This document shows, piece by piece, positions 17,030 to 25,142 of a stretch of 64,000 bases of DNA. The stretch's first letter is position 1; every line of letters starts with the position of its first letter. The stretch comes from Streptomyces xanthophaeus. GTDB lineage: Bacteria > Actinomycetota > Actinomycetes > Streptomycetales > Streptomycetaceae. Made by a program: the position numbers and the translations under genes. The DNA is taken from the NCBI RefSeq assembly GCF_000725805.1, contig NZ_JOFT01000014.1, positions 186,001 through 250,000 on the forward strand. The letters run 5' to 3'. The notes under the pieces were generated by a model that was given only the letters and a program-made list of their open reading frames with translations, was not told where the DNA came from and did no database searches.

Positions 17030-18205
17030 TCAGGCGACGAGTTCGCGCTCCAGCGGAGTGCGGAAGCGGGGTGTGACACGGGCCGCGCCCACCCAGTCGG
17101 CGAGGCGGCCGGCCTCGGCCGCGACCGCCTGTTCGGCGGCGCGGCCGGGGTCGCCCAGCATCCGCCAGACGATCTCTCCGTCAGGGCGCTGGGCCCAGCC
17201 CCCGACGATCTCGCCGTTCCACCACACGGTAGGACCGATGTTCCCGGCGTAGTCGAAGAGGGCGGGCCGGTGGGCGGGATCGAGGTGGAAGCCGCGGTCG
17301 GACCAGCCCATGCCGCTCGGGTCGAGGCCGGGCAGGAGCGCGGCCCAGGGTTCCGGGGCCGGCTCGGGCGCGGTGTCGCCGGGGAGGACCAGCGCGGTGG
17401 TGCCGTCCTCAAGGCGTACCTGATCGGGGTCCACGGCGGCGAGGGCCTTGCGGGCGTCGGTGAGGGTCCAGCCCGTCCACCACTTGAGGTCTGCCTCGGT
17501 GGCCGGACCGTAGGCCCGGAGCCAGCGGCGGGCGATCTCGGCGCGGGCCTCGGCGGCGGGTACGGCCGGCCAGGGCTCGGTGTGGACCCAGCGGAACTGG
17601 CTGGAGGTCCATGACCCGCGCGGCCGGTCGCGGCGGATGCGCCCATCGGCCGCGAGCAGGCGGATGACGCGGGTGGCGACGCCGGTCTGCGTCTCGTACT
17701 TCTTCCCGAGGCCGATGGTGATCTTCTGGCGCAGGGCGGGCACAGCTGCGGACAACTGGCTGCCGGTGCACGGGCCGTGCGCGTCGAGGGCGTCGAGGGC
17801 GGTGGCCTCGGCCCCGGCCAGCCAGTCGGCGTCGAGACCCTGGCCGTCTTCGTCGAGGTGCTTGAGGAGCGTGCGCCGTTCCTTGGCGGCGATGCCCCGG
17901 GCCGTGGATGAGTCGACGTACGGGGCGAGTTCGGCGGAGACCGCGAAGAGGGTGTTGCGCATGCTCAGCAGCCGGACGAGGCCGACGTCCTCGTAGAGTG
18001 CCCGCTCGACGGTGCCGGGGCCGCCTTCGGCGAGCCGTGCCCGGGCGGAGAGGAAGACGGTCGCTGCGTCGGTGGCGTGCAGGGCGACGACGGCGTCGGC
18101 CGCCTCGCTGACCGTGGTGGCGCGAGCCGAAGGAGCCAGTCGGTGCCGCCGTCCGAGCCGGTGGCGCCGCTCGGCCGTGGTGATCAGAGGAAGGCTGGGG
18201 CTCAT
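17030..18205 (-). CDS. Winged-helix DNA-binding protein (HTH_42/YcaQ-like)
   Basis: Protein of 391 residues starting MSPSLPLITTAERRHRLGRRHRLAP. The pattern AVVALHATDAATVFLSARARL, RLLSMRNTLFAVSAEL and WLRAYGPATEADLKWWTGW belongs to the winged helix family that includes YcaQ/AlkX-type DNA glycosylases acting on interstrand crosslinks and bulky alkylations. Glycosylase activity is not certain in this actinobacterial branch. It is convergent with the serine hydrolase (15-bp gap). Confidence 0.82.
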   Translation of the reverse strand: MSPSLPLITTAERRHRLGRRHRLAPSARATTVSEAADAVVALHATDAATVFLSARARLAEGGPGTVERALYEDVGLVRLLSMRNTLFAVSAELAPYVDSSTARGIAAKERRTLLKHLDEDGQGLDADWLAGAEATALDALDAHGPCTGSQLSAAVPALRQKITIGLGKKYETQTGVATRVIRLLAADGRIRRDRPRGSWTSSQFRWVHTEPWPAVPAAEARAEIARRWLRAYGPATEADLKWWTGWTLTDARKALAAVDPDQVRLEDGTTALVLPGDTAPEPAPEPWAALLPGLDPSGMGWSDRGFHLDPAHRPALFDYAGNIGPTVWWNGEIVGGWAQRPDGEIVWRMLGDPGRAAEQAVAAEAGRLADWVGAARVTPRFRTPLERELVA

Positions 18206-18259
18206 CCACCGATCGTAGGCCGGGCCGCCGATGCAGGGGCCCGGCCGGCACCGGGCCGA

Positions 18260-18721
18260 TCAGAGCTGCAGTTTGAACCCCACGTGGGAGGCGGTGAAGC
18301 CGAGCCGTTCGTAGAAGCGGTGCGCGTCGGTACGCGTCACGTCCGAGGTGAGCTGGACGAGCTGGCAGCCCTCGAGCCGGGACTTCTCGATCGCCCATTC
18401 GATGAACCGGGTACCCAGACCGCTGCCGCGTTCGTCGGCGTGGACGCGTACCCCTTCGATGATGGAACGGGTGGACCCATTGCGGGAGAGGCCCGGGACG
18501 ATCGTCAGCTGAAGGGTGCCGACGACGCGGTCCGCACGCACGGCGACGACCAGGTGCTGGTGCGGGTCTTCGTCCAGGCGCTTGAAGGCGGCGAGGTACG
18601 GGGTGAGGTCGTCGGGGGATTCCCGGGAGGCACCCAGCGGGTCGTCGGCGAGCATCGCGACGACGGCGGGCAGATCGGCCGCGGTGGCGGAACGGATGGC
18701 CAGTTCGGCGCTTTCGCTCAT
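18260..18721 (-). CDS. GNAT-family N-acetyltransferase
   Basis: Single-domain GNAT of 153 residues. The acetyl-CoA loop is the VHADERGSGLGTRFIEWAIE region (R-G-x-G-L-G), followed by CQLVQLTSDVTRTDAHRFYERLGF, the typical late beta-strand and helix. Acceptor unknown. It lies 16 bp downstream of a tandem GNAT gene on the same strand with a GGAGG ribosome-binding site, so the two are probably one transcript. Confidence 0.9.
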   Translation of the reverse strand: MSESAELAIRSATAADLPAVVAMLADDPLGASRESPDDLTPYLAAFKRLDEDPHQHLVVAVRADRVVGTLQLTIVPGLSRNGSTRSIIEGVRVHADERGSGLGTRFIEWAIEKSRLEGCQLVQLTSDVTRTDAHRFYERLGFTASHVGFKLQL

Positions 18722-18737
18722 GGGGGAGGTTCCTTTC

Positions 18738-19643
18738 TCAGCCCGCTGCCACGGTGAGCGGGGCCCAGCGACGGGTCCAGTCGCCGGGCAGACCGGGGGT
18801 GCCGCGGGTCATCACGGTGTTGAAGGCCGCGGAGTCGAGGCCGCGTTCCTTGAGCCAGGCCAGGAGTTCCTCGTGGCGTACGTCGACATCGGTGCGCAGC
18901 GGCCGCTCGGTCCCGGCGGCGAGGGCGGTGACCAGGGCCTGGGCGGCAGAGATGTCACGGGCGATCAGCGGGCCGATGACATGCGTCTCCATGTTCGGCC
19001 AGAGTGCGGCGTATCCGGTGAGCTCTCCCGCGGCGTCCTCGGCGACGAGCAGCCGGTCCGCGAAGGCGGGGAGACGAGTGATCATGTGGGTCCGGTCGGT
19101 GCCGAAGACCTCGGTGTCGAGACGGACGAGCCGCGGCAGGTCTTCGGCGCTGGCCGGCCTGATCCTGTCCGGGACGGAAGCGGAAGCGGCGGGATCAGGG
19201 CGGAAGGGACCCCTGAGCATCTCGGCGCGGCCCGTGGTCTCGAAACCGAGCTCCTCGTACAGGGGGCGGCCGTTGGGCGTGGCGTACAGGGTGAGCGGAA
19301 TGCCCTTGAGGATCTCGTCGCAGACGTGGGTCATCATGTGGCGGCCCAGGCCCTGGCGGGCGTAGCGGCCGGCCACGAGGACCATCCCGATCGCGGCGAG
19401 CTCCGGCTCGGCGGGTCTGAGGCCGTAGCGGGTGACGATGCAGGCAGCGGCGAGCCCGTTCCCGTCGGGCGCATCGATGCCGTAGCCGCTTCCGGCAGCG
19501 AGGAGCAGTCCCCATCTGTATTCCTCGCGCGCCCAGCCGCGGTCTTCTGAGAGGTCTGCACAGTGGCGGAGGTCATCCGGGGTCAGTGCGCGGATAGGCA
19601 GTTCGGTGAGGTGTGGTGGTGTCACCGGATCAGACTGGATCAT
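18738..19643 (-). CDS. Tandem-GNAT acetyltransferase
   Basis: Protein of 301 residues with two GNAT-like halves. The first carries the acetyl-CoA loop GRYARQGLGRHMMTHV and YATPNGRPLYEELGFETTGRAEML. The second (from RPASAEDLPRLVRLDTEVFG) resembles the acetyltransferase domain usually fused C-terminally, with YAALWPNMETHVIGPLIA. Function unknown; small-molecule acetylation is likely. Gene pair with the 153-residue GNAT downstream. Its promoter lies in the parS-bearing gap 19644-19800. Confidence 0.88.
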   Translation of the reverse strand: MIQSDPVTPPHLTELPIRALTPDDLRHCADLSEDRGWAREEYRWGLLLAAGSGYGIDAPDGNGLAAACIVTRYGLRPAEPELAAIGMVLVAGRYARQGLGRHMMTHVCDEILKGIPLTLYATPNGRPLYEELGFETTGRAEMLRGPFRPDPAASASVPDRIRPASAEDLPRLVRLDTEVFGTDRTHMITRLPAFADRLLVAEDAAGELTGYAALWPNMETHVIGPLIARDISAAQALVTALAAGTERPLRTDVDVRHEELLAWLKERGLDSAAFNTVMTRGTPGLPGDWTRRWAPLTVAAG

Positions 19644-19679
19644 CAGCTGGGGGCCGTCCAGGGAATTTGAAGGAGGGAT

Positions 19680-19693
19680 GTTTCACGTGAAAC
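19680..19693. promoter_or_regulatory. parS: parS site 3
   Basis: Exact GTTTCACGTGAAAC core, first of three within 80 bp between the divergent GNAT and HAD genes. It directly follows AAGGAGGGAT, so the site overlaps a possible ribosome-binding/start region. Confidence 0.93.
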
Positions 19694-19701
19694 CGGCCGA
19701 T

Positions 19702-19715
19702 GTTTCACGTGAAAC
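19702..19715. promoter_or_regulatory. parS: parS site 4
   Basis: Exact GTTTCACGTGAAAC core, 8 bp after site 3. Confidence 0.93.
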
Positions 19716-19744
19716 GGTCCGAGGCCCATGCGCGACCCGGCCGC

Positions 19745-19760
19745 TGTTTCACGTGAAACA
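19745..19760. promoter_or_regulatory. parS: parS site 5
   Basis: Exact 16-bp form TGTTTCACGTGAAACA, 41 bp before the preferred HAD start codon. Confidence 0.94.
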
Positions 19761-19800
19761 AGCTGCTCGGAGGGAATCGGACGCATTAGCCTCGACGGTT

Positions 19801-20451
19801 ATGACCCTCCTGCACCTCTTCGACCTCGACGGGACGCTGATGTACGGCTCGGCCGCGCCGGTCGAGCTCTCCCGTCAGCTCGGGCTGAGCACCGAGATCG
19901 CCGAGCTGGAACTGGCCTTCAGCGCGCGGGAGATCGGACCCCACCAGTTCTCGGTGGCCGTACACGCACTGTGGGCCGACCTGACACCCGACCATGTCAG
20001 GGCCGCGTTCGAGGGGTCGCCGTGGCTCGCGGGCATCCGCGATGTCTGGCAGGAGATCCGCGAGCGCGGTGACTACTGTGCGGTGATCTCGCTGTCACCT
20101 TCGTTCTTCGTCGAGCTGCTGCTCGAGTGGGGCGCGCACGCCGCGCACGGCTCGGTTTTCCCCGCTGTGCCGTTCACCCGGCCCGTTGAAGCGGCCGGCA
20201 TCCTCACTCCCGCGGCCAAGGTCACGGTGGCCGACAGGCTGTGCGAGCAGTTCGGGGTGACCCGCAGCGACTGCGTCGCGTACGGGGATTCGGTGACCGA
20301 CATGGTGCTCTTCGAGGCGGTCCCGGTGTCCGTGGCCGTCAACGCGCGGCCCCTGCTGACGGAGCGCGCGACCCACGTCTACGAGGGCCGGGACCTACGT
20401 GAGGCATATCAGCTCGTAGGGGTGGCACGCCCGAGAATTGAGGCATCTTAA
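19801..20451 (+). CDS. HAD-superfamily hydrolase
   Basis: Haloacid-dehalogenase-type phosphatase of 216 residues. Motif I is HLFDLDGTLM with the nucleophile Asp, motif II the serine in AVISLSPSFF, motif III near AKVTV, motif IV GDSVTDMVLF. It resembles the SerB/HAD-IB branch; substrate unknown. The start at 19801 gives a classical N-terminus (MTLLHLFDLDGT), and a TAGCCT element 8 nt before it would fit a leaderless transcript. The frame is however open upstream, and a strong AAGGAGGG at 19670-19677 stands 9 nt before an in-frame GTG at 19687. That start would add 38 residues encoded across three parS sites. Confidence 0.85.
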   Translation: MTLLHLFDLDGTLMYGSAAPVELSRQLGLSTEIAELELAFSAREIGPHQFSVAVHALWADLTPDHVRAAFEGSPWLAGIRDVWQEIRERGDYCAVISLSPSFFVELLLEWGAHAAHGSVFPAVPFTRPVEAAGILTPAAKVTVADRLCEQFGVTRSDCVAYGDSVTDMVLFEAVPVSVAVNARPLLTERATHVYEGRDLREAYQLVGVARPRIEAS

Positions 20452-20593
20452 GAGGAAAGTGGGTTCGAAACGCTGATTTCCCGCGTTTCCCCACAGGGCT
20501 CTGGACCGGCTGGCACGCTGTGAAACCCGGAACCACGGATTCGAAGGCCGTGGCGTGTGCAGACCGACCGAGATGCTCGAAGCGAGGCACCGC

Positions 20594-21781
20594 ATGGACG
20601 CTGCGCCCAACAGACCGGCCAGACGGGGGGCGGCCCGGATACCCGCCGGGGGCGGTGGCACCGAGCCCTCCCCGGACGCCGTGCTCATCCGCCGGACCCT
20701 GACGGAGATCGCACCGGTCGCCGACAAGGTGACCTCGTACTTCTACGCCCTGGTCTTCACGGGGCACCCGGAAGTGCGGAGCATGTTCCCCGCAGCCATG
20801 GACGCGCAGCGCGACCGGCTGCTGAAGGCGCTGCTGACCGCAGCCGAGCACATCGACGATCCCGAGGTCCTCGGCCCCTACCTGCGTCGGCTGGGCACTG
20901 GGCACCGCAAGTACGGCACCATGGCGGGGCACTACCCGGTGGTGGGAGAAGCCCTGATCGGTGCGCTGGCCCGGTACGCGTCGCACACCTGGGGGCCGGA
21001 GACACAGGCCGCGTGGGTACGGGCGTACACCGCGATCTCCCAGATCATGATCGATGCGGCTGCCGAGGACGAGGCGAAGGCCCCCGCGTGGTGGCACGCG
21101 GAAGTGGTCTCCCACGATCTGCGCACGCCGGACATCGCCGTGCTGACGGTCCGCCCCGACCAGCCGTACGCCTTCCTGGCCGGCCAGTACACGAGCCTGG
21201 AGACCCCGTGGTGGCCGCGCGTGTGGCGGCACTACTCCTTCGCCTCGGCGCCGCGCGCCGACGGGCTGCTCTCCTTCCACGTCAAGGCCGTCCCCGCGGG
21301 ATGGGTATCCACCGCGCTGGTGCGCCATGCCAGGCCGGGGGACGTACTGCGCCTCGGTCCGCCGGCCGGCTCGATGGTGGTGGACCACAGCACGGACAAC
21401 GGGATGCTCTGCCTGGGCGGCGGAACAGGCATCGCCCCGATCAAGGCCCTGATCGAGGACGTGGCCGAACACGGCGAACGGCGTCCCGTGGAGGTGTTCT
21501 TCGGGGCACGCAGTGACAACGACCTGTACGACAAGGACACCCTGTTGGGGCTCCAGCGCTCACATCCGTGGCTCTCGGTGCGTCCGGTGGTCGGCGACTG
21601 GCTGGCCGGGCAGCTGCCGCAGGCGGTCGGCCGGCACGGACCGTGGAGCAGCTACGACGCGTTCATCTCGGGACCGCCCGCGATGATCCGCAGTGGAGTG
21701 GACGAACTGAAGAGGATCGGGATCCCCGGCGAGCGCATCCGGCACGATGCCGTGGAGGAGCTCGCGGGGGTCGCGGGCTGA
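20594..21781 (+). CDS. Flavohemoglobin-type globin/FAD/NAD(P) oxidoreductase
   Basis: Protein of 395 residues. N-terminal globin (about 35-170) with distal Tyr in SYFYALVF and proximal His in GTGHRKYG. It is followed by an FAD-binding barrel (RVWRHYSFASAP, the R-x-Y-S motif) and an NAD(P)-binding domain (CLGGGTGIAPIKALIEDV and ISGPPAMI). This is the architecture of Hmp-like nitric-oxide dioxygenases, which turn NO to nitrate in the cytoplasm. The family also has members of unknown reaction with a low-complexity N-terminal tail as here. Start MDAAPN at 20594 is preferred; an ATG 39 nt upstream is also in frame. It stops just before hairpin 21782-21802. Confidence 0.9.
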   Translation: MDAAPNRPARRGAARIPAGGGGTEPSPDAVLIRRTLTEIAPVADKVTSYFYALVFTGHPEVRSMFPAAMDAQRDRLLKALLTAAEHIDDPEVLGPYLRRLGTGHRKYGTMAGHYPVVGEALIGALARYASHTWGPETQAAWVRAYTAISQIMIDAAAEDEAKAPAWWHAEVVSHDLRTPDIAVLTVRPDQPYAFLAGQYTSLETPWWPRVWRHYSFASAPRADGLLSFHVKAVPAGWVSTALVRHARPGDVLRLGPPAGSMVVDHSTDNGMLCLGGGTGIAPIKALIEDVAEHGERRPVEVFFGARSDNDLYDKDTLLGLQRSHPWLSVRPVVGDWLAGQLPQAVGRHGPWSSYDAFISGPPAMIRSGVDELKRIGIPGERIRHDAVEELAGVAG

Positions 21782-21802
21782 GACCGCCGGATACCGGCGG
21801 TC
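21782..21802. terminator. Terminator hairpin after the flavohemoglobin gene
   Basis: Perfect 9-nt arms GACCGCCGG and CCGGCGGTC with a 3-nt loop, in the gap between convergent genes. Confidence 0.7.
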
Positions 21803-21846
21803 CCAGCCGAGCCTGCTGCCCGTGACGTGGGAGGGCGGGCGCTCCG

Positions 21847-22326
21847 TCAGCCCAGATCAGGCGCGTGCATGGCGCGTACGCCCTCGATGTTGCCGTCGAG
21901 GTAGTGCCGCAGGGACAGGGGGACGAGGTGGACGGCGGCGATTCCGACCCGGCTGAAGGGCACGCGTACGATCTCGTACTCGCCCTCGGGCTCGTCGATT
22001 TCGGGGCCGTGCCGTTGGCTGGGGTCCATCGATTCGAGGTGGCAGACGAAGAAGTGCTGCACCTTGACGCCGGTCACTCCCCCGTCGGCGATGTGCTCGA
22101 CGGTGTCCACGAAGCAGGGCACCACATCGGTGATCTTCGCTCCGAGTTCTTCGTGGACCTCCCGGTGCAGGGCGTCGACGACCGTGGTGTCGGAGGACTC
22201 CACCCCGCCGCCGGGGGTGAGCCAGTAGGGATCGACGCCGGGCTTGGTGCGCTTGATGAGGATCAGGTCGTCACCGTCGAGCAGGATCGCGCGGGCGGTG
22301 CGTTTGACCACGGGACGTTCGGTCAT
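21847..22326 (-). CDS. Nudix-family hydrolase
   Basis: Protein of 159 residues beginning MTERPVVKRTARAILLDGDDLILIKR. The Nudix box is visible as GGGVESSDTTVVDALHREV followed by HEELG, keeping the REVxEELG half; the first glutamate of the consensus G-x5-E is a threonine here. Nudix enzymes cleave nucleoside diphosphates linked to another moiety; substrate cannot be assigned. Start at the ATG 22326. It lies 61 bp downstream of the LysR-type gene on the same strand, so the two may be co-transcribed. Confidence 0.9.
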   Translation of the reverse strand: MTERPVVKRTARAILLDGDDLILIKRTKPGVDPYWLTPGGGVESSDTTVVDALHREVHEELGAKITDVVPCFVDTVEHIADGGVTGVKVQHFFVCHLESMDPSQRHGPEIDEPEGEYEIVRVPFSRVGIAAVHLVPLSLRHYLDGNIEGVRAMHAPDLG

Positions 22327-22387
22327 GGGAGAAGAGTGGCCCCAGACTCCGCATCTGAAACGCGCCACGGCAGGGAAAGGCGGGGGC

Positions 22388-23293
22388 TCACCAGTGCACG
22401 GCGGCGCGCAGCAGCCGCTCGTGGGCCCGGGCGACGTGTGCGAGGGCGAGGCTGCCGGTCCGGACGACGAGGAACCACGTCCGCAGGGGCGGGACCGCGG
22501 GCTCCAGCAGGGCGGTGATCTGGCCGCTGTCGAGGTTGGTCCGGCACAGGTAGCGGGGCAGTACGGCGAGCCCGGCGCCGGCACGGACGCATTCCAGTAC
22601 GGCCCGCAGATCGGGCGCGACGACGGTGGCGGCGGCGGGCCTGGTGTCGGGCCGGGTGTCGAATACTGCGGCCCAGTAGCGGGTGACGAGCGGCAGGCTC
22701 TCGTGGACCTCGACGAGCGGGATGCCGTCGAGGGCGGAGGGCCCCTCGTCCCGCAGCCGGTCCGGGTCCACGAGAGCGGCCCAGTACGGGGCCGCGACCA
22801 GGACGTGCTCCTCGTCGCACAGCGCGGTGGCGGTGAAGAGGCTGCCCCGGGGCCGGGCGGTGGTGACGAGCAGGTCGTGATGGCCCGCGGCCAGGCCGTC
22901 GAGGGTCTCTCCGGCACCGGCCTGAAGGGTGGTGCGCAAGGTGTGGCCCTGGCCGACGAGGGGTGCGAGTGCGGGGAGCACGCGCAGGCACAGGAACTCG
23001 GGCGGCCCGGCGACGTGGAGGGTGCGTAACGCACCGGCGGTCTCCCGTTCGGCCTCGGTGATGCGCAGCAGGGCGTCGAGGTGCGGGGCCGCCTTGTGGG
23101 CGAGTTCGTCGCCGACGGCAGTGGGGGTGACGCCGCGGGCCCGGCGGTGGAAGAGAGGGCGGCCCAGCTGGCGTTCCAGGGTGCGTATCTGCGAGGTGAC
23201 AGCGGGCTGGGAGAGCCCGAGGAGCGTGGCGGCCCGGGTGAACGAGCCCGCCCGGTGCACGGCGACGAAGGTGCGCAGCAGGGCCAGGTCCAT
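22388..23293 (-). CDS. LysR-family transcriptional regulator
   Basis: Protein of 301 residues. Winged helix-turn-helix at residues 1-60: MDLALLRTFVAVHRAGSFTR, ATLLGLSQPAVTSQIRTLE, GRPLFHRRARGVTPTAVG. The effector domain of periplasmic-binding-protein fold follows (HVAGPPEFLCLRVLPALAPL). Its own promoter is in the 23294-23418 gap, which also carries a possible small-RNA promoter on the plus strand. Target genes are unknown. The divergent neighbourhood has no obvious structural gene, so it may act elsewhere or on itself. Confidence 0.94.
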   Translation of the reverse strand: MDLALLRTFVAVHRAGSFTRAATLLGLSQPAVTSQIRTLERQLGRPLFHRRARGVTPTAVGDELAHKAAPHLDALLRITEAERETAGALRTLHVAGPPEFLCLRVLPALAPLVGQGHTLRTTLQAGAGETLDGLAAGHHDLLVTTARPRGSLFTATALCDEEHVLVAAPYWAALVDPDRLRDEGPSALDGIPLVEVHESLPLVTRYWAAVFDTRPDTRPAAATVVAPDLRAVLECVRAGAGLAVLPRYLCRTNLDSGQITALLEPAVPPLRTWFLVVRTGSLALAHVARAHERLLRAAVHW

Positions 23294-23358
23294 GACGGCA
23301 CCTCTCGGTGGGGGCCTTCAACTATAAATATGCCGATAGGCCCCTGTCTTTACCGTGA

Positions 23359-23457
23359 TTGGACTCTGACGCTGGGTCAACTAGCCTTGACCACGTGGTT
23401 CTTCGCGCGCGGAACCTGAGGCGGTCCGAGCCACGAGGGGGGAGGCTCGGACCGCCT
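23359..23457 (+). ncRNA. Candidate small RNA with own promoter and terminator
   Basis: On the plus strand a promoter-like pair TTGGAC (23359-23364) and TAGCCT (23382-23387), 17 nt apart, is followed by about 65 bp with no coding frame and then a 14-nt-arm hairpin (23419-23432 and 23444-23457) ending in TTTCC. The transcript would begin near 23394. The hairpin may instead, or also, terminate the minus-strand cystathionine-lyase transcript. From memory an S. coelicolor sRNA named scr3920 maps to this neighbourhood, but I cannot check identity. Confidence 0.4.
23419..23457. terminator. Terminator hairpin by the cystathionine lyase gene
   Basis: Perfect 14-nt arms AGGCGGTCCGAGCC and GGCTCGGACCGCCT around an 11-nt loop, 13 bp past the minus-strand lyase stop. 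It could act on either strand. Confidence 0.8.
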
Positions 23458-23470
23458 TTCCGCGGTCCGT

Positions 23471-24646
23471 TCAGCCCTTGCCACCTGCGGAATCCAGCGC
23501 CCGCAGGACATCTGCGACGAGGTCATCGGTGTCCTCGGCGCCCGCGGAGAACCGGATGAAACCCTCTGCCACGGCGTCGCCGCCCCACCGCCCGCGCCGC
23601 TCCGCGGTGGACCGTACACCGCCGAAACTCGTGGCGTCCTCGACGAGGTGCAGGGCGGCCATGAACCGCTCCGCGTGGGCGCGGTCGGGAAGGGTGAAGG
23701 AGACGACCGACCCGAAGCCCCGCATCTGGCGGGCTGCCGTCTTGTGGGACGGGTCCGTCGGCAGGCCCGGGTAGCGCACTCCGGACACCTCCGCGCGGTC
23801 GGCCAGGGCCTCGGCCACGGCCAGCGCGTTGGCCCACTGGCGCTGGGCGCGCAGCTGGATGGTGGCCAGGGAGCGATGGGCGAGCCAGGCCTCCATCGGG
23901 CCCGGGATCGCGCCGACGACCTTGCGCCACTGGCGGACCCGGTCGGCCAGCTCGGGCGTCCGGCAGACGACGTACCCCAGCAGCAGGTCGCCGTGGCCCG
24001 TCAGTCCCTTGGTGCCGCTGGCGACGGAGAAGTCCGCCCCGAGCTCCAGGGGCCGCTGTCCGAGCGGGGTGGCGAGGGTGTTGTCGACCGCGACCAGGGT
24101 GCCGCCGGCATGCGCGGCGTCCACGAGGCGGCGTACGTCGCATACGTCGAGCCCCGGGTTGGAGGGGGTCTCGATCCACAGCAGCCGGGCCCCGCCGAGC
24201 ACCGTGAGCTGGGCGTCCTCACCGGTCGGGGCGGTGCGCACGTGGATTCCGTAGGCCTCCAGCTGCGCGCGCACCAGCGGGAGCGCCTGATAGCCGTCGT
24301 CGGGCAGGACGACGGTGTCCCCGGTGCGCGCCTGGGAGAGGAGGACCGCGGAGGTCGCGGCCATGCCGGAGGCGAACACGACGGTCTCCACCTCCCGGCC
24401 CGGTGCCTCCAGTTCTCCGATGGCCCGTTCCAGCAGGGTCCAGGTGGGATTGGTGTCGCGGCCGTAGGTGTACGGCCCTTCGACGTCGCCGGGCAGGTGG
24501 AAGTGCGCGGCGAAGACCGGCCCGGGCAGCGGGGGCTCGTTCTTGACGGGTTCCGGCAGACCGGCGCGCACGGCCCGGGTGCCGTCACCGATGCGGGAGG
24601 CCGCTGCGGCGCCGTGGGTCGGGGCTGCGTCGTCGAAGTCGTTCAC
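23471..24646 (-). CDS. Cystathionine gamma-lyase-type PLP enzyme
   Basis: Cys/Met-metabolism PLP enzyme (fold type I), 391 residues. Landmarks: GPYTYGRDTNPTWTLLE, VFASGMAATSAVL, LLWIETPSNPGLDV, VAVDNTLATP and the PLP-lysine motif SGTKGLTGHGD. The family covers cystathionine gamma-lyase, gamma-synthase and methionine gamma-lyase; the first is the usual call in this context and matches reverse transsulfuration in Streptomyces. Start is the GTG at 24646, which overlaps the upstream LMW phosphatase stop by 4 nt (GTGA), showing translational coupling. Confidence 0.9.
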   Translation of the reverse strand: MNDFDDAAPTHGAAAASRIGDGTRAVRAGLPEPVKNEPPLPGPVFAAHFHLPGDVEGPYTYGRDTNPTWTLLERAIGELEAPGREVETVVFASGMAATSAVLLSQARTGDTVVLPDDGYQALPLVRAQLEAYGIHVRTAPTGEDAQLTVLGGARLLWIETPSNPGLDVCDVRRLVDAAHAGGTLVAVDNTLATPLGQRPLELGADFSVASGTKGLTGHGDLLLGYVVCRTPELADRVRQWRKVVGAIPGPMEAWLAHRSLATIQLRAQRQWANALAVAEALADRAEVSGVRYPGLPTDPSHKTAARQMRGFGSVVSFTLPDRAHAERFMAALHLVEDATSFGGVRSTAERRGRWGGDAVAEGFIRFSAGAEDTDDLVADVLRALDSAGGKG

Positions 24647-25131
24647 GAGGTGTGCTCCTTCATTGCTTCGCGTACGGCGCCCAGCAGGCCCGGGCTCGCC
24701 GCCTCGACGAGCTCCAGGCACGCCTCGAACCCGTCGAACGATCCGTAGTAGGGGTCCGGTACGTCGGTCTCCGAGGCGGCGGCCGGGTCGTACGACCGCA
24801 GCAGCCGGACCTTGGCGGCGTCCTCGGGGGTGGGGGCGAGCGCCCTGAGGTCCCGCAGGTGCCCGGCGTCGAGGGCGATGACGAGATCGAGCCGGGCGAA
24901 CCAGGAGCGCCGGAACTGCCGGGCCCGGTGGTCCTGTGCATATCCGGCCGACTCCAGGACGGCGACGGTGCGCGGGTCGGCTCCGTCGCCCTCGTGCCAG
25001 CCTCCGGTGCCGGCGCTGTCCACCTCGACCTGGCCGTCGAGTCCGGCCGCGGCCACGTGGGCGCGGAAGACGGACTCGGCCATGGGGGAGCGGCAGATGT
25101 TGCCCGTGCAGACGAAGCACACGCGGTACAT
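24643..25131 (-). CDS. Low-molecular-weight protein-tyrosine phosphatase
   Basis: Protein of 162 residues, MYRVCFVCTGNICRSPMAES. The P-loop is C8-T-G-N-I-C-R14-S, with Cys8 as nucleophile and Arg14 binding phosphate. The general acid lies in VPDPYYGSFDGFEACLELVE (Asp-Pro-Tyr-Tyr). Cytosolic; related to Streptomyces PtpA, which influences antibiotic production when overexpressed, but whether this is that orthologue is not certain. Coupled by a 4-nt overlap to the lyase gene downstream and 11 bp after the holin-like gene. Confidence 0.94.
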   Translation of the reverse strand: MYRVCFVCTGNICRSPMAESVFRAHVAAAGLDGQVEVDSAGTGGWHEGDGADPRTVAVLESAGYAQDHRARQFRRSWFARLDLVIALDAGHLRDLRALAPTPEDAAKVRLLRSYDPAAASETDVPDPYYGSFDGFEACLELVEAASPGLLGAVREAMKEHTS

Positions 25132-25142
25132 GGGCGGCCCGT

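Noticed and set aside
19606..19800. HAD gene extended to the first ATG of its frame (19606)
   Set aside because: That would run backward into the GNAT gene start and no ribosome-binding site supports it. A start at 19687 remains possible and is given as a finding.
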